This document shows, piece after piece, positions 17,090-26,868 of a DNA stretch of 64,000 nucleotides; the first letter of the stretch is position 1, and every line of letters starts with the position of its first letter. Both the position numbers and the translations under genes were made by a program. Source of the stretch: Lacinutrix sp. WUR7 (lineage in GTDB: Bacteria > Bacteroidota > Bacteroidia > Flavobacteriales > Flavobacteriaceae); assembly GCF_016864015.1 (NCBI RefSeq), contig NZ_CP045067.1:2490001-2554000 (forward strand), read 5' to 3'. Below the pieces are notes generated by a model, which ran no database searches, was not told where the DNA came from, and saw nothing but the letters and a program-made list of their open reading frames with translations.

Positions 17090-18097
17090 TTATTTTACTT
17101 TGTTTCCTATTTTTTCTAGTATAAAAATGGTTAAAAACCCAACCACCATTAAGGACATTGCTACAAGTACTTGTGCGTCTATTTGATTTACATCGGAATA
17201 ATTAGAGGGTAAAATACTCTTCTCTACAATCGTTTTATAGCTTTCAAAATCTTGAGTTACTTTTTGATAAACAGAGAGTGTTCCTAAATCACTAACAGTA
17301 GAAAATGGAACCACTTCTTTTGTGGTATCGTGCATCACAGAAATAGTCTTTTTCCAAGGCCAAATTTTGTTTAGGGATCCAAAAATGAAACCTGTTAGCA
17401 CAGCTAATGTTATATTGTGATAGTGTTTAAATAACCATTTTAAAACTCGTGAAAAACTGAGTAGACCTACAATTGCACCTAAAGCAAAAATGGCTATTTT
17501 TTTAAAATCTAAACTGTCTATTGCAACACTTAATGTTTTATAGGCACCAAGAATTACTAAAATAAAAGAGCCTGAAATTCCGGGTAAAATCATTGCGCAA
17601 ATTGCAATTGCTCCAGCGAAAAATAAGAAAAACGGATTATCATTACTAGCCATTGAAGGCAATGAAGTTATGTAGTATGCAAGAATGGCACCTACAATTA
17701 CCGCTAAAATAGTTGCTAAGTTCCACTTTGTGATTTGCTTACCAATAAAAAGAATACTTGCTATAATTAGTCCGAAAAAGAAGGACCAAATTAAAATGGG
17801 ATGTTGCTCGATAAGGTATTTGGCAAGCTTCATAAAAGAAGCAAAACTGATTACCATTCCTGTTAAAAGAGCTAATAAGAAATTACCGTTTACTTTTTCC
17901 CAAAAAGCTTTAATTCCTTCGGTTTTTAAAACTTTTAGCGTATTTAAATTTACATTGCTAATAGTATTTATAAGTTCTTCGTAAATACCGGAAATAAATG
18001 CGATGGTTCCACCTGAAACACCTGGAACAGCATCTGCTGCTCCCATTGCCATTCCTTTAAAAGATATGATTAAGTAATCTATAAAACGTCTTTGCAT
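17090..18097 (-). CDS. DUF368 membrane protein, undecaprenyl-phosphate translocase family (copy 1)
   Basis: Tandem paralogue of the gene downstream, 335 residues from the ATG at 18097 (an in-frame TTG at 18121 is less likely). It has GMAMGAADAVPGVSGGTIAF near the N-terminus and ICAMILPGISGSFILVILG in the middle, the two DUF368 half-site motifs, and about ten hydrophobic segments. This copy keeps the canonical AADAVPGVSGG, while copy 2 has AANKVPGVSGG. Expected role: returning the carrier lipid for peptidoglycan and LPS glycan synthesis. Two copies may serve different carrier pools. Confidence 0.88.
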   Translation of the reverse strand: MQRRFIDYLIISFKGMAMGAADAVPGVSGGTIAFISGIYEELINTISNVNLNTLKVLKTEGIKAFWEKVNGNFLLALLTGMVISFASFMKLAKYLIEQHPILIWSFFFGLIIASILFIGKQITKWNLATILAVIVGAILAYYITSLPSMASNDNPFFLFFAGAIAICAMILPGISGSFILVILGAYKTLSVAIDSLDFKKIAIFALGAIVGLLSFSRVLKWLFKHYHNITLAVLTGFIFGSLNKIWPWKKTISVMHDTTKEVVPFSTVSDLGTLSVYQKVTQDFESYKTIVEKSILPSNYSDVNQIDAQVLVAMSLMVVGFLTIFILEKIGNKVK

Positions 18098-18151
18098 ACT
18101 TTGATTTTTTGCTAAAACCAAAGGTAATATTTTAAGCAGACAATTTTTGTA

Positions 18152-19537
18152 TTATTTTACTTTTAGTAGCTTTTTCACCATTGGTTTATCAAAAACTTGA
18201 GGAAATAGTTCTTCAATAATAAAAGCATATTCTTGATTATTACGAACTGCATTTTTTAAATGAAATGTACCTTTTTCCGTTTCATGTTGTAGAAAGTATA
18301 AACCACCAAGTCGGTATTCTAATTCTGCATTTTCTGGGTGAAATTCTGCAGCTTGCAAAAAGTTATAAATAGCAGCTTCTTGCTCACCAAGTTTTAAAAG
18401 GATATCTCCACGAGCAATCCAAGTATCGACTTCGTAATTACCTAATTTTAAAGCTTTTTTATAACCGCGTTCTGCTTCTTCTAAAAAGTTTAAACGATGG
18501 TTAATTTTTGCATAAAGCTTCCAATAAACAACATTTTCTGTGTCAATATTTATCGCTTTATTGATATAATATAAGGCTTTATTGTAGTTTTTCTTTTTGT
18601 TATAAAACTTAGTAATAGCAATCCAACCTTTGTCTAATAAAGGATCTTCATGTACTGTTTTATAAAAATATTGTACTGCTAAATCGTCCTTTCCTAGTTT
18701 TTCATAGCATTGTGCAATACGTAAAAGAGCAAAGGAAGTAGGATCGTCTAATTGTAAAGATAAGGTGTAGCTTTCTATGGCTTCTTCAAACCTTTTTAAT
18801 TTTTCTAGAACTTTTCCTTTTTCCAAATATGCACCAACAAAAGTATCATCAGATATAATTGCAAAGTCATAAGCAGCAAGTGCTTTTGTGTAATCTTTAA
18901 TCGTATAATATTGCTTTCCTAGTTGATGCCATGCAACCTCGCAATAAGGATTCGTGTTTAAATATTCAATTAAATATTCTATAGCTTCTTCATTCTGATC
19001 TAGAAAATCGAAACAATAAATCATATTATATAGTGCAGAGTAATCTTCAAGATCTTGATCTAAACACTTCATGAAGTTTTGTTTCGCCTCTTCAAATTTA
19101 TCTAAAAACAGATATTCCATACCTATTAAAGAGTATAAATCTGTGGTGTCATCTGCAAATTCTAATGCACTTATTAATACATCCACTGCTTTTGCGTGGT
19201 TGTCTTGTTTAGAAAAGATGTTTGCTTTCTGAATATAAATTTCTTCGTTTTGTGGTTCTAGATTGTGAAGCTCATTTAAGAGCTTATCTGCTTTGGTAAG
19301 TTCATTTTCAAATATATATACTTCTACTTTAAACAATCTTAAATTTACAGAAGTAGGATGCTGCTCTAAACCTAATTTGATGGCTTTTTTTGCTAATGCA
19401 ACCTTACCTTGATTAAGATAATGATGTATAATATTCTCGAACTCCTCTGAATCGAAAAACAACACGTTGTTTGTTTTTAACATCGATTCAAATTTTGTAA
19501 GCGGTAAATTGTTGTTGTCGTTTTGACTAAACTCCAT
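18152..19537 (-). CDS. Tetratricopeptide repeat protein
   Basis: A 461-residue protein consisting almost entirely of TPR units (about ten), each with the W/A..G/A..Y..A....P pattern, for example AWHQLGKQYYTIKDYTKALA and VYWKLYAKINHRLNFLEEAE. No signal peptide or membrane segment is seen, so a cytoplasmic scaffold is likely. The ATG at 19537 is preferred over a TTG six bases upstream. It lies just upstream of the DUF368 pair on the same strand. No partner can be named from the sequence. Confidence 0.88.
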   Translation of the reverse strand: MEFSQNDNNNLPLTKFESMLKTNNVLFFDSEEFENIIHHYLNQGKVALAKKAIKLGLEQHPTSVNLRLFKVEVYIFENELTKADKLLNELHNLEPQNEEIYIQKANIFSKQDNHAKAVDVLISALEFADDTTDLYSLIGMEYLFLDKFEEAKQNFMKCLDQDLEDYSALYNMIYCFDFLDQNEEAIEYLIEYLNTNPYCEVAWHQLGKQYYTIKDYTKALAAYDFAIISDDTFVGAYLEKGKVLEKLKRFEEAIESYTLSLQLDDPTSFALLRIAQCYEKLGKDDLAVQYFYKTVHEDPLLDKGWIAITKFYNKKKNYNKALYYINKAINIDTENVVYWKLYAKINHRLNFLEEAERGYKKALKLGNYEVDTWIARGDILLKLGEQEAAIYNFLQAAEFHPENAELEYRLGGLYFLQHETEKGTFHLKNAVRNNQEYAFIIEELFPQVFDKPMVKKLLKVK

Positions 19538-19676
19538 AGGCAATTGTATAGTTCTACTATAATAAATGTACTATTCTAAACAGTTAATACGTGGTAATCC
19601 TTTAAATGTTTTTAACAAAGTAATGAACAGCAATGATTTTGTTGTTTAGAGTTGAATAATAGTAGGTTATAAGGTG

Positions 19677-20807
19677 TTATTTCGGTTTTATACTATCTAA
19701 AATAGCAATAATAATGCCACATCCTTCTATTATTTCTTGGTTAGAAATGGTTAATGGAGGTGTAATTCGGATTGCCTTTTGCTCAAAAAGCAACCAAAAT
19801 AATATTAAACCAGCGTCTTGAGAACGTAAAATAACTTGATTTGTTATTTCTGCGGAAGGAGTTAGTACAGCAAGCATTAAGCCTTTTCCTCTAATTTCTG
19901 TAATTAACGGATGTACTAAATGCTTTCTAAAAAGGGCTTCTTTTTCTAAGGTTTGGTCAATTAAATTACTTTCTGTCACTTCTTTTAAAGTTGCTAAAGC
20001 AGCAGCAGCAATAACAGGATGCCCACCAAAAGTAGTAATGTGGCCAAGTTTCGGATTGTCTTGTAGTAAATCCATAAGCGCTGATGAAGTGGTAAATGCA
20101 CCTATTGGCATGCCACCACCAAGACCTTTTCCGGTAACTAAAATATCTGGAGTACAGTTGTAGTTTTGAAAACCGAAAAGCTTTCCTGTACGCCCAATTC
20201 CTGGTTGTATTTCGTCTAAAATTAAAAGTGCACCAACTTCTTTACAACGTGTTTCAACCTTTTGTAAGTAATTGTTTGTTGGTTCTATAAAACCTGCACC
20301 ACCTTGAATGGTTTCTAAAATAACACAGGCCGTTTTTGTGGTAATTTGTTGTAAATCTTTTTCGTTATTAAAACCAATAAAAGAAACATCTGGAAGTAAC
20401 GGTCTGAATGCTTGTTTGCGTTCTTCAAAACCCATAACACTCATAGAACCCATGGTGTTACCGTGGTATGCTTTTTTTGCAGCAATAATTTGACTTCTTC
20501 CTGTAGCTCGTTTTGCCAATTTTAAAGCACCTTCAATGGCTTCCGTTCCAGAATTTGTTAAATATGTTTTTTCTAAAGATTTTGGTAAATGCTTTGCTAT
20601 TAACTTGGTAAGCTCTACTGCAGGTTTCTGAATGTATTCCCCATAAACCATGACATGCAAATAACTATCTATTTGTTCTTTTAGTGCAGCAACTACTTTT
20701 GGATGTCTATGTCCAAGTGTACAAGCAGAAACTCCTGCTACAAAATCTAAATATGCTTTTTGGTTTGCGTCATAAATGTACGATCCTTCTGCATGAGAAA
20801 TTTCCAT
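19677..20807 (-). CDS. Class III (ornithine/acetylornithine-type) aminotransferase
   Basis: PLP-dependent transaminase related to acetylornithine and ornithine aminotransferases. Conserved features are TYLTNSGTEAIEGALKLA (81-98), the PLP-ring aspartate in LLILDEIQPGIGRTG (D198), and the Schiff-base lysine K227 in VTGKGLGGG. The first ATG gives 376 residues, but the same frame continues upstream for 18 codons (KEDFLTYQAQTSTHPLA) that look like a genuine family N-terminus. This would start at an ATT at 20861, two bases after the OstA stop. No ATG, GTG or TTG exists in that extension. The amino-acid substrate is not certain. Confidence 0.88.
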   Translation of the reverse strand: MEISHAEGSYIYDANQKAYLDFVAGVSACTLGHRHPKVVAALKEQIDSYLHVMVYGEYIQKPAVELTKLIAKHLPKSLEKTYLTNSGTEAIEGALKLAKRATGRSQIIAAKKAYHGNTMGSMSVMGFEERKQAFRPLLPDVSFIGFNNEKDLQQITTKTACVILETIQGGAGFIEPTNNYLQKVETRCKEVGALLILDEIQPGIGRTGKLFGFQNYNCTPDILVTGKGLGGGMPIGAFTTSSALMDLLQDNPKLGHITTFGGHPVIAAAALATLKEVTESNLIDQTLEKEALFRKHLVHPLITEIRGKGLMLAVLTPSAEITNQVILRSQDAGLILFWLLFEQKAIRITPPLTISNQEIIEGCGIIIAILDSIKPK

Positions 20808-20863
20808 GGCTAAAGGATGCGTAGAAGTTTGCGCTTGATATGTTAAAAAATCTTCTTTAATGA

Positions 20864-22675
20864 CTAATCTTTTTTAGGTTCTATTAACTGTGGTTTTGCT
20901 TTTTGTACAGCAGGAGCAGGAGCCATAGCTCTTTTTGCTATGTTCTTTTTAGGTAGATTTCTAGATGCTTTTGGACTAGTAACCGGTGTCTTAGATTTTT
21001 TTGCTTCCGACTGATCTGCTTTTTCCATTCGTTCTAACATGGCATCGTCAAAGAAATCTTCTTGAGGCACATAGTCTTCTAATCCTTTAATTATTGGTAG
21101 GTTTAATGGAGGGTCGTCGCTAAAGAGATCTTCCACATTTTTAGGTCTTTCTTCTTCTCTCCAATTAAAACCTCTAAGTTTTCTTACGTTTTTGGGAAAT
21201 TCAGATTCCGGATAAGTTTTTCCGTCTACTTGTCTGATTTTTCGGAGTTCATCAATGTCTCCATTAGAAAATAGCATCATAATACTTCCCGATTTAGACT
21301 TGTCAATTCCTACTAATTCGTTTTTTTCATTTCTAGCAAAATAAATAGACTCCGCATTTTTGTTAATGTCTACCTGTTTTAGAGTGTTGTCTTCATCAAA
21401 AAGGCCAATAAGTATTTTTCCAACAATTTGATTATAACCTGCACCAAGTGTGTCTTTACTAATAATGAAAGCATTATCAAAAACTATAAGAGAATCTAAT
21501 TTTTCCGTTTTCGGATTCGATTTTATTTGAATAGTATCACCAGTCATTTGGTTACCAAGATTCCATAGAATAGGTTGTCTTTTGGTTACAAATGCTTCGT
21601 TTAATTTTACATTAGTTAAGTTGATAAGCTGTGTTAATCCTGTTTGATGATTTACATGAATAGAATCTGCTTTTCCGCTCATGTCTGTTTTAAAAAACTT
21701 AGCATTTTTATACGCTCTTGTAATTCTTTTTTCCGCCTTACCTGTAACCATTAAAGTGTCTGCATGCATGTAGACAGAATCATTTTCTTGTACCGAAATA
21801 GCTAAAGCGTGTTTGGTTATAAAAACGGAATCTTTGAGTTTGTAAATTTCTGCATAATGCCCTTTTACAATACTATTGTTTATGGTGTCTGTAACTTTTA
21901 TGTTATTGGTTGCAGAAGCAAAACTTCGGTTGTTATCAAAGTACATGCTATCTCCTTCAAAAATACGATTTTCATAATCTATTCTTGATTTTTTCACAGC
22001 GTAACCTTGTTTGGTTTCGGTATTGAAAAAACCTTTTTCGCAGTAGATTTTACTCTCTTCAGTAACAATAGTGGAAGGTCCATAAAGAAATGCATGACCA
22101 GTTTCGGTGAAAAAATCCAAGCGTTCGGTATCAATAGTGTAATCCGGATTTACCAGTTTTACATTTTTTACAAATTGGTACTTTTTTGCATTCATATAAT
22201 AACGACCAATTTGACTGGTAATCGTTCCTGAAGAATCTCGCACTACTTTTCCGCCACTTTTATAAAACGATTGTTGTTTTGCGCGATCAAAATACAAGGT
22301 GTCTGTGGTTAAGGTAGAAGCTGGTTCTTTTAATATAACATCGCCACTCGCAAATGCAAGCTTGGTTTTTCCGCTGTATTCTACATATTTAGAAGTCATA
22401 TTAATACTGTCTCCTTGTATCATTTTTACGTTTCCGTAGGCTTCCACAAAATTATCGTTGGAGTAGAGTAGTGCTTGGTCGCACCACATATCTACACCTT
22501 CATGTATAATATGAATTTGACTAGAATCGTCACGTGTCATAATTTTTAAACCAGGAGTGTCTTCTTCTTTAAATTCAAGAAATCCAGAGTATTTAATTTC
22601 TATCTGCTGTTGTTGCGCTTGTGCGAAAGCAAAAGAGAAAAATAGTAATAATGTATATATGTGTTTTACCTTCAA
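20864..22675 (-). CDS. OstA-like protein, LPS transport periplasmic family (LptA/LptD N-domain type)
   Basis: A 603-residue exported protein. The signal peptide MKVKHIYTLLLFFSFAFAQA starts at a TTG codon; the only alternative before an in-frame TAG is ATT. Residues about 25-300 hold repeated OstA/LptA-type beta-jellyroll strands (ALLYSNDNFVEAYGNVKM, KLAFASGDVILKEP and others), which in LptA bind lipid A in the periplasm. The C-terminal 70 residues are basic and Pro/Ala/Lys-rich. It is followed immediately by the aminotransferase. The LPS-transport role is inferred from the family. Confidence 0.85.
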   Translation of the reverse strand: MKVKHIYTLLLFFSFAFAQAQQQQIEIKYSGFLEFKEEDTPGLKIMTRDDSSQIHIIHEGVDMWCDQALLYSNDNFVEAYGNVKMIQGDSINMTSKYVEYSGKTKLAFASGDVILKEPASTLTTDTLYFDRAKQQSFYKSGGKVVRDSSGTITSQIGRYYMNAKKYQFVKNVKLVNPDYTIDTERLDFFTETGHAFLYGPSTIVTEESKIYCEKGFFNTETKQGYAVKKSRIDYENRIFEGDSMYFDNNRSFASATNNIKVTDTINNSIVKGHYAEIYKLKDSVFITKHALAISVQENDSVYMHADTLMVTGKAEKRITRAYKNAKFFKTDMSGKADSIHVNHQTGLTQLINLTNVKLNEAFVTKRQPILWNLGNQMTGDTIQIKSNPKTEKLDSLIVFDNAFIISKDTLGAGYNQIVGKILIGLFDEDNTLKQVDINKNAESIYFARNEKNELVGIDKSKSGSIMMLFSNGDIDELRKIRQVDGKTYPESEFPKNVRKLRGFNWREEERPKNVEDLFSDDPPLNLPIIKGLEDYVPQEDFFDDAMLERMEKADQSEAKKSKTPVTSPKASRNLPKKNIAKRAMAPAPAVQKAKPQLIEPKKD

Positions 22676-22746
22676 AATCTATAATTTGTGGTAAAAATAA
22701 CTATTATTATGATGTGTTATTGCAGATTAAGATATTTTTAATACTA

Positions 22747-22782
22747 AAAAAACCTGTCAGAAGAATTTCTTGACAGGTTTTT
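22747..22782 (-). terminator. Rho-independent terminator after purA
   Basis: Stem AACCTGTCA/TGACAGGTT (22751-22779) with a bulged AGAA/TTCT extension. On the minus strand it is followed by seven T. It lies 35 bases after the purA stop and before the OstA gene. Confidence 0.8.
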
Positions 22783-22816
22783 GTTTGTTATAAGAGATTG
22801 CTTCGCAATGATGTTA

Positions 22817-24088
22817 CTACATATAAATTGTCTGCACTCTATCTGGCCCAACAGAAACCACATGAATAGGGATTTCTAATTCTTTTTCAAGAAAAGCGAT
22901 ATAGTCATTCAATTCTTTTGGGAATTGTGCTTTATCTGTCATTTTTGTTAAATCTTCCTTCCAACCTTTAAAATCGGTATAAATTGGTTGTAGATTTTCT
23001 GGTTCTATATTATAAGGTAAATGTGTAATCGTTTCTCCTTTGTATTTATATGCTGTACAAATTTTAAGGGTTTTAAAACCAGAAAGTACATCACCTTTCA
23101 TCATCATTAATTTGGTAACACCATTAACTTGACAAGCATATTTAAGAGCAACTAAATCTAACCAACCACAACGTCTTGCTCTTCCTGTAACTGCTCCAAA
23201 TTCATGACCAATTCTTGCCATGTCTTCTCCAACGGTATCAAAAAGTTCGGTTGGGAAAGGACCAGAACCAACTCTGGTTGTATATGCTTTAAAAATACCA
23301 TATACATCACCAATTTGATTTGGTGCAACACCTAAACCTGTACAAGCTCCAGCTGCTGTAGTATTACTTGAAGTAACAAAAGGATACGTACCAAAATCAA
23401 TATCTAAAAGAGAACCTTGTGCTCCTTCTGCAAGAATGGTTTTTCCTGCTTTTTGTGCTTGGTATAAATATTCTTCCGAATCTATAAATTGTAATTCTTT
23501 TAAAACTTTAACAGATTCAAAGAATTCTGCTTCCATTTCTTCTAAATCGTATTGCACATCTACATTGTAAAAGGCAATCATTGCTTCATGCTTATTCGCT
23601 AAAGCTCTGTATTTTTCTTTCCAATCACTAAGTTCTAAATCCCCAACACGAATTCCGTTTCTACCGGTTTTATCCATATATGTTGGACCAATTCCTTTTA
23701 AGGTAGAACCAATTTTTGCTTTTCCTTTAGATGCTTCACTTGCTGCATCTAATAATCTGTGCGTTGGTAAAATGACGTGTGCTTTTCTAGAAATAATAAG
23801 TTTGGTTTTGTAGTCTAGATTAAATTGATCTAAACCTTCAAGTTCTTTAGCAAAAACTACAGGGTCTATTACAACTCCGTTACCAATTACATTGATAGAT
23901 TCGTCGTGAAAAATTCCGGAAGGAATCGTTCTTAAAACGTGTTTAATGCCATCAAATTCTAAAGTATGTCCTGCGTTTGGACCACCTTGAAAACGTGCAA
24001 TAATATTGTAGTTAGCGGTTAAAACATCGACAATTTTTCCTTTGCCTTCATCTCCCCATTGTAAACCTAGTAGTAAATCTACTGCCAT
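22817..24088 (-). CDS. purA: Adenylosuccinate synthase
   Basis: Forms adenylosuccinate from IMP, aspartate and GTP, the first committed step to AMP. The GTP-binding loop GLQWGDEGKGK (8-18) includes the catalytic D13, and GGPNAGHTLE contains the catalytic His. VGSGPFPTEL and GRARRCGWLDLVAL are the IMP- and aspartate-loop signatures. Length 423 residues is normal. It lies ten bases downstream of the Fur-family gene and ends with a terminator, so relA/spoT, fur and purA probably form one unit. Confidence 0.97.
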   Translation of the reverse strand: MAVDLLLGLQWGDEGKGKIVDVLTANYNIIARFQGGPNAGHTLEFDGIKHVLRTIPSGIFHDESINVIGNGVVIDPVVFAKELEGLDQFNLDYKTKLIISRKAHVILPTHRLLDAASEASKGKAKIGSTLKGIGPTYMDKTGRNGIRVGDLELSDWKEKYRALANKHEAMIAFYNVDVQYDLEEMEAEFFESVKVLKELQFIDSEEYLYQAQKAGKTILAEGAQGSLLDIDFGTYPFVTSSNTTAAGACTGLGVAPNQIGDVYGIFKAYTTRVGSGPFPTELFDTVGEDMARIGHEFGAVTGRARRCGWLDLVALKYACQVNGVTKLMMMKGDVLSGFKTLKICTAYKYKGETITHLPYNIEPENLQPIYTDFKGWKEDLTKMTDKAQFPKELNDYIAFLEKELEIPIHVVSVGPDRVQTIYM

Positions 24089-24098
24089 TATAATTTAG

Positions 24099-24566
<468 letters not shown>

Positions 24567-24575
24567 TTACACTTT

Positions 24576-26789
24576 TTATACTCTTTTAACCTTATCAATT
24601 CCATTAATTTTTTTAAGGTTATCCATAAGTTTTGTTAATAAGTTTTTGTTTTTCACTACGACATTTATTTTTCCTGAAAAGATGCCGTCATCACTTTGAA
24701 AACTTATGCTTTTCATATTAACGTGCATATTAGAAGATATCATTTTAGTTATGTTATTTACTAAACCTAAATTATCGATACCTGAAAGTATGATTTGTGC
24801 TGAAAAATCTTGTTGGCTAGAATCTATCCATTTGGCAGGTAAAATTCTATATGCATAGTTGGATTGCATGCTTACCGCATTAGGACAATTCTTTTTATGT
24901 ACTTTAATTCCTTCGTTTATAGTCAAGAATCCAAAAACAGAATCTCCAGGAATTGGGTTACAGCAAACCGCTAATTTATAGTCTAGCTTTTCTTCCTCTT
25001 TACCAAAAACAAGTAAATCGTATTTGTTTGTAATTTCGTCTTTTTCAATCTCTTCTTTAGTTAACGGAACTTTTCTAGAAATTTTATTCTTTATATAACT
25101 AACAAAAGCATTACTTCTAGACGAAGCGTATTCCTTTAGCATGATGTTATCTATAGCGCCAGAACCAACACGATAAAATAAGTCTAAACTTGTTTTCAGT
25201 TTAAAATGACTTACCATTTCGTTTATAGAATTTTCATTTAAAGTGATTTTGAGCTGTTTTAGTTTTCGTCTTAAAATCTCTTTTCCCTCTTCGGCAACAA
25301 GTTTTGTGCTTTCTTTTAGGGCGGTTTTTATTTTACTTCTAGCTCTTGCTGTGGTGGCGTAGTCTAACCAGTTCGGATTCGGTTTCGCACTTTCCGAAGT
25401 TAATATATCTACTTGATCCCCACTTTTTAATTCGTGGCTTAATGGAACCAGTTTCCCATTTACCTTGGCACCTCTCGTTTTCATACCAACTTCGGTATGA
25501 ATACTAAAGGCAAAATCTAAAGGAGTTGCACCTTTTGGTAAGGATTTTAAGTCTCCTTGTGGCGTAAAGACAAAAATTTCTTTTGAGTATAAGTTGAGTT
25601 TAAATTGCTCTACAAAATCTACTGCATTTGCGCCATGATTTTCTAGTGCCTCTTGTAGTCTGTTTATCCAAGTTTCTAAGCTATCTTCTTTTTCTTCTTT
25701 GTTTTTATATTTATAATGTGCAGCATATCCTTTTTCTGCAATTTCATTCATGCGTTCACTACGGATTTGCACTTCTACCCAGCGTCCTTTTGGTCCCATT
25801 ACCGTAATGTGTAATGCTTCGTAACCAGTAGATTTGGGAGAGGAAATCCAATCGCGAAGTCGTGTAGGGTTTGGTCTAAAATGATCGGTTACTATGGAAT
25901 AGATTTTCCAAGCTAGAAATTTTTCGTTTTCCGGATCACTTTTATAAATAATACGAACTGCAAACTTATCGTACACTTCATCAAAAGAAACACCTTGATT
26001 CACTATTTTTCTTCGAATGGAAAAAATAGATTTTGGCCTTCCTTTGATATCGTAATTGAGGTTTTCTTTATCTAGAGAATTTTTTATAACATCATTAAAT
26101 TCTTTGATATAGATATCTTGATCTTCTTTGCTTTCTTTCATTTTAAGCAAAATATCATTATACACTTCCGGTTCGGTGTATTTTAAACCAAGATCTTCCA
26201 GTTCGGTTTTAATATTATATAGTCCGATTCTATGTGCTAAAGGAGCGTAAATATAAAGGGTTTCGCTAGCAATTTTCACCTGTTTGTCTGGTCGCATAGA
26301 CTCCATAGTCTGCATATTATGCAACCTATCTGCTATTTTGATAATGATAACACGAACATCATCATTAAGTGTGAGTAGCATTTTTCTAAAGTTCTCTGCT
26401 TGCATAGAAACATCCATGTCTTTATTAAGCGAAGAAATTTTTGTGAGTCCGTCTACAATTTTTGCTACCGTTTCACCAAAAAGCTGTTCGATATCTTGAA
26501 TAGAATAGTCTTCGTTATCTTCAACCACGTCATGAAGCAGCGCTGCAGCAATAGATGTTGCATCTAATCCAATTTCTTGTGCTACAATTTTAGCAACAGC
26601 AATGGGATGGAAAATATAAGCTTCACCAGATTTTCTGCGCTGATCTTTGTGTGCGTCTACAGCAACTTCAAAGGCCTTTCGGATTAGTTTTTTATCTTCA
26701 GTACTAAGCGTTCTGTAGCTTACCTTAAGCAGTTCTTTATATGCTTTGGTAATGGCTGCGTTTTCTTTTTCTATTTCTACATCTGTCAT
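24576..26789 (-). CDS. RelA/SpoT family bifunctional (p)ppGpp synthetase/hydrolase
   Basis: Stringent-response enzyme of 737 residues. The hydrolase HD domain shows LLHDVVED (84-91) and ADRLHN (153-158), so it should be active. The synthetase domain has GRPKSIFSIRRK (250-261) and TGYEALHITV (321-330). A TGS domain follows from about 404 (IFVFTPQGDLKSLP), then a conserved Cys-containing linker, and a C-terminal ACT domain (about 665-737). Bacteroidota usually carry one or two such long enzymes. It heads the unit with fur and purA, which links alarmone and purine metabolism. Confidence 0.95.
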   Translation of the reverse strand: MTDVEIEKENAAITKAYKELLKVSYRTLSTEDKKLIRKAFEVAVDAHKDQRRKSGEAYIFHPIAVAKIVAQEIGLDATSIAAALLHDVVEDNEDYSIQDIEQLFGETVAKIVDGLTKISSLNKDMDVSMQAENFRKMLLTLNDDVRVIIIKIADRLHNMQTMESMRPDKQVKIASETLYIYAPLAHRIGLYNIKTELEDLGLKYTEPEVYNDILLKMKESKEDQDIYIKEFNDVIKNSLDKENLNYDIKGRPKSIFSIRRKIVNQGVSFDEVYDKFAVRIIYKSDPENEKFLAWKIYSIVTDHFRPNPTRLRDWISSPKSTGYEALHITVMGPKGRWVEVQIRSERMNEIAEKGYAAHYKYKNKEEKEDSLETWINRLQEALENHGANAVDFVEQFKLNLYSKEIFVFTPQGDLKSLPKGATPLDFAFSIHTEVGMKTRGAKVNGKLVPLSHELKSGDQVDILTSESAKPNPNWLDYATTARARSKIKTALKESTKLVAEEGKEILRRKLKQLKITLNENSINEMVSHFKLKTSLDLFYRVGSGAIDNIMLKEYASSRSNAFVSYIKNKISRKVPLTKEEIEKDEITNKYDLLVFGKEEEKLDYKLAVCCNPIPGDSVFGFLTINEGIKVHKKNCPNAVSMQSNYAYRILPAKWIDSSQQDFSAQIILSGIDNLGLVNNITKMISSNMHVNMKSISFQSDDGIFSGKINVVVKNKNLLTKLMDNLKKINGIDKVKRV

Positions 26790-26868
26790 AAGTATTAAAA
26801 ATAGTACAAAGAAAATTAATGCACAACCCTTTTTTGTTTAAAGTTGCATGAAATGTAATAAGAAGAAA

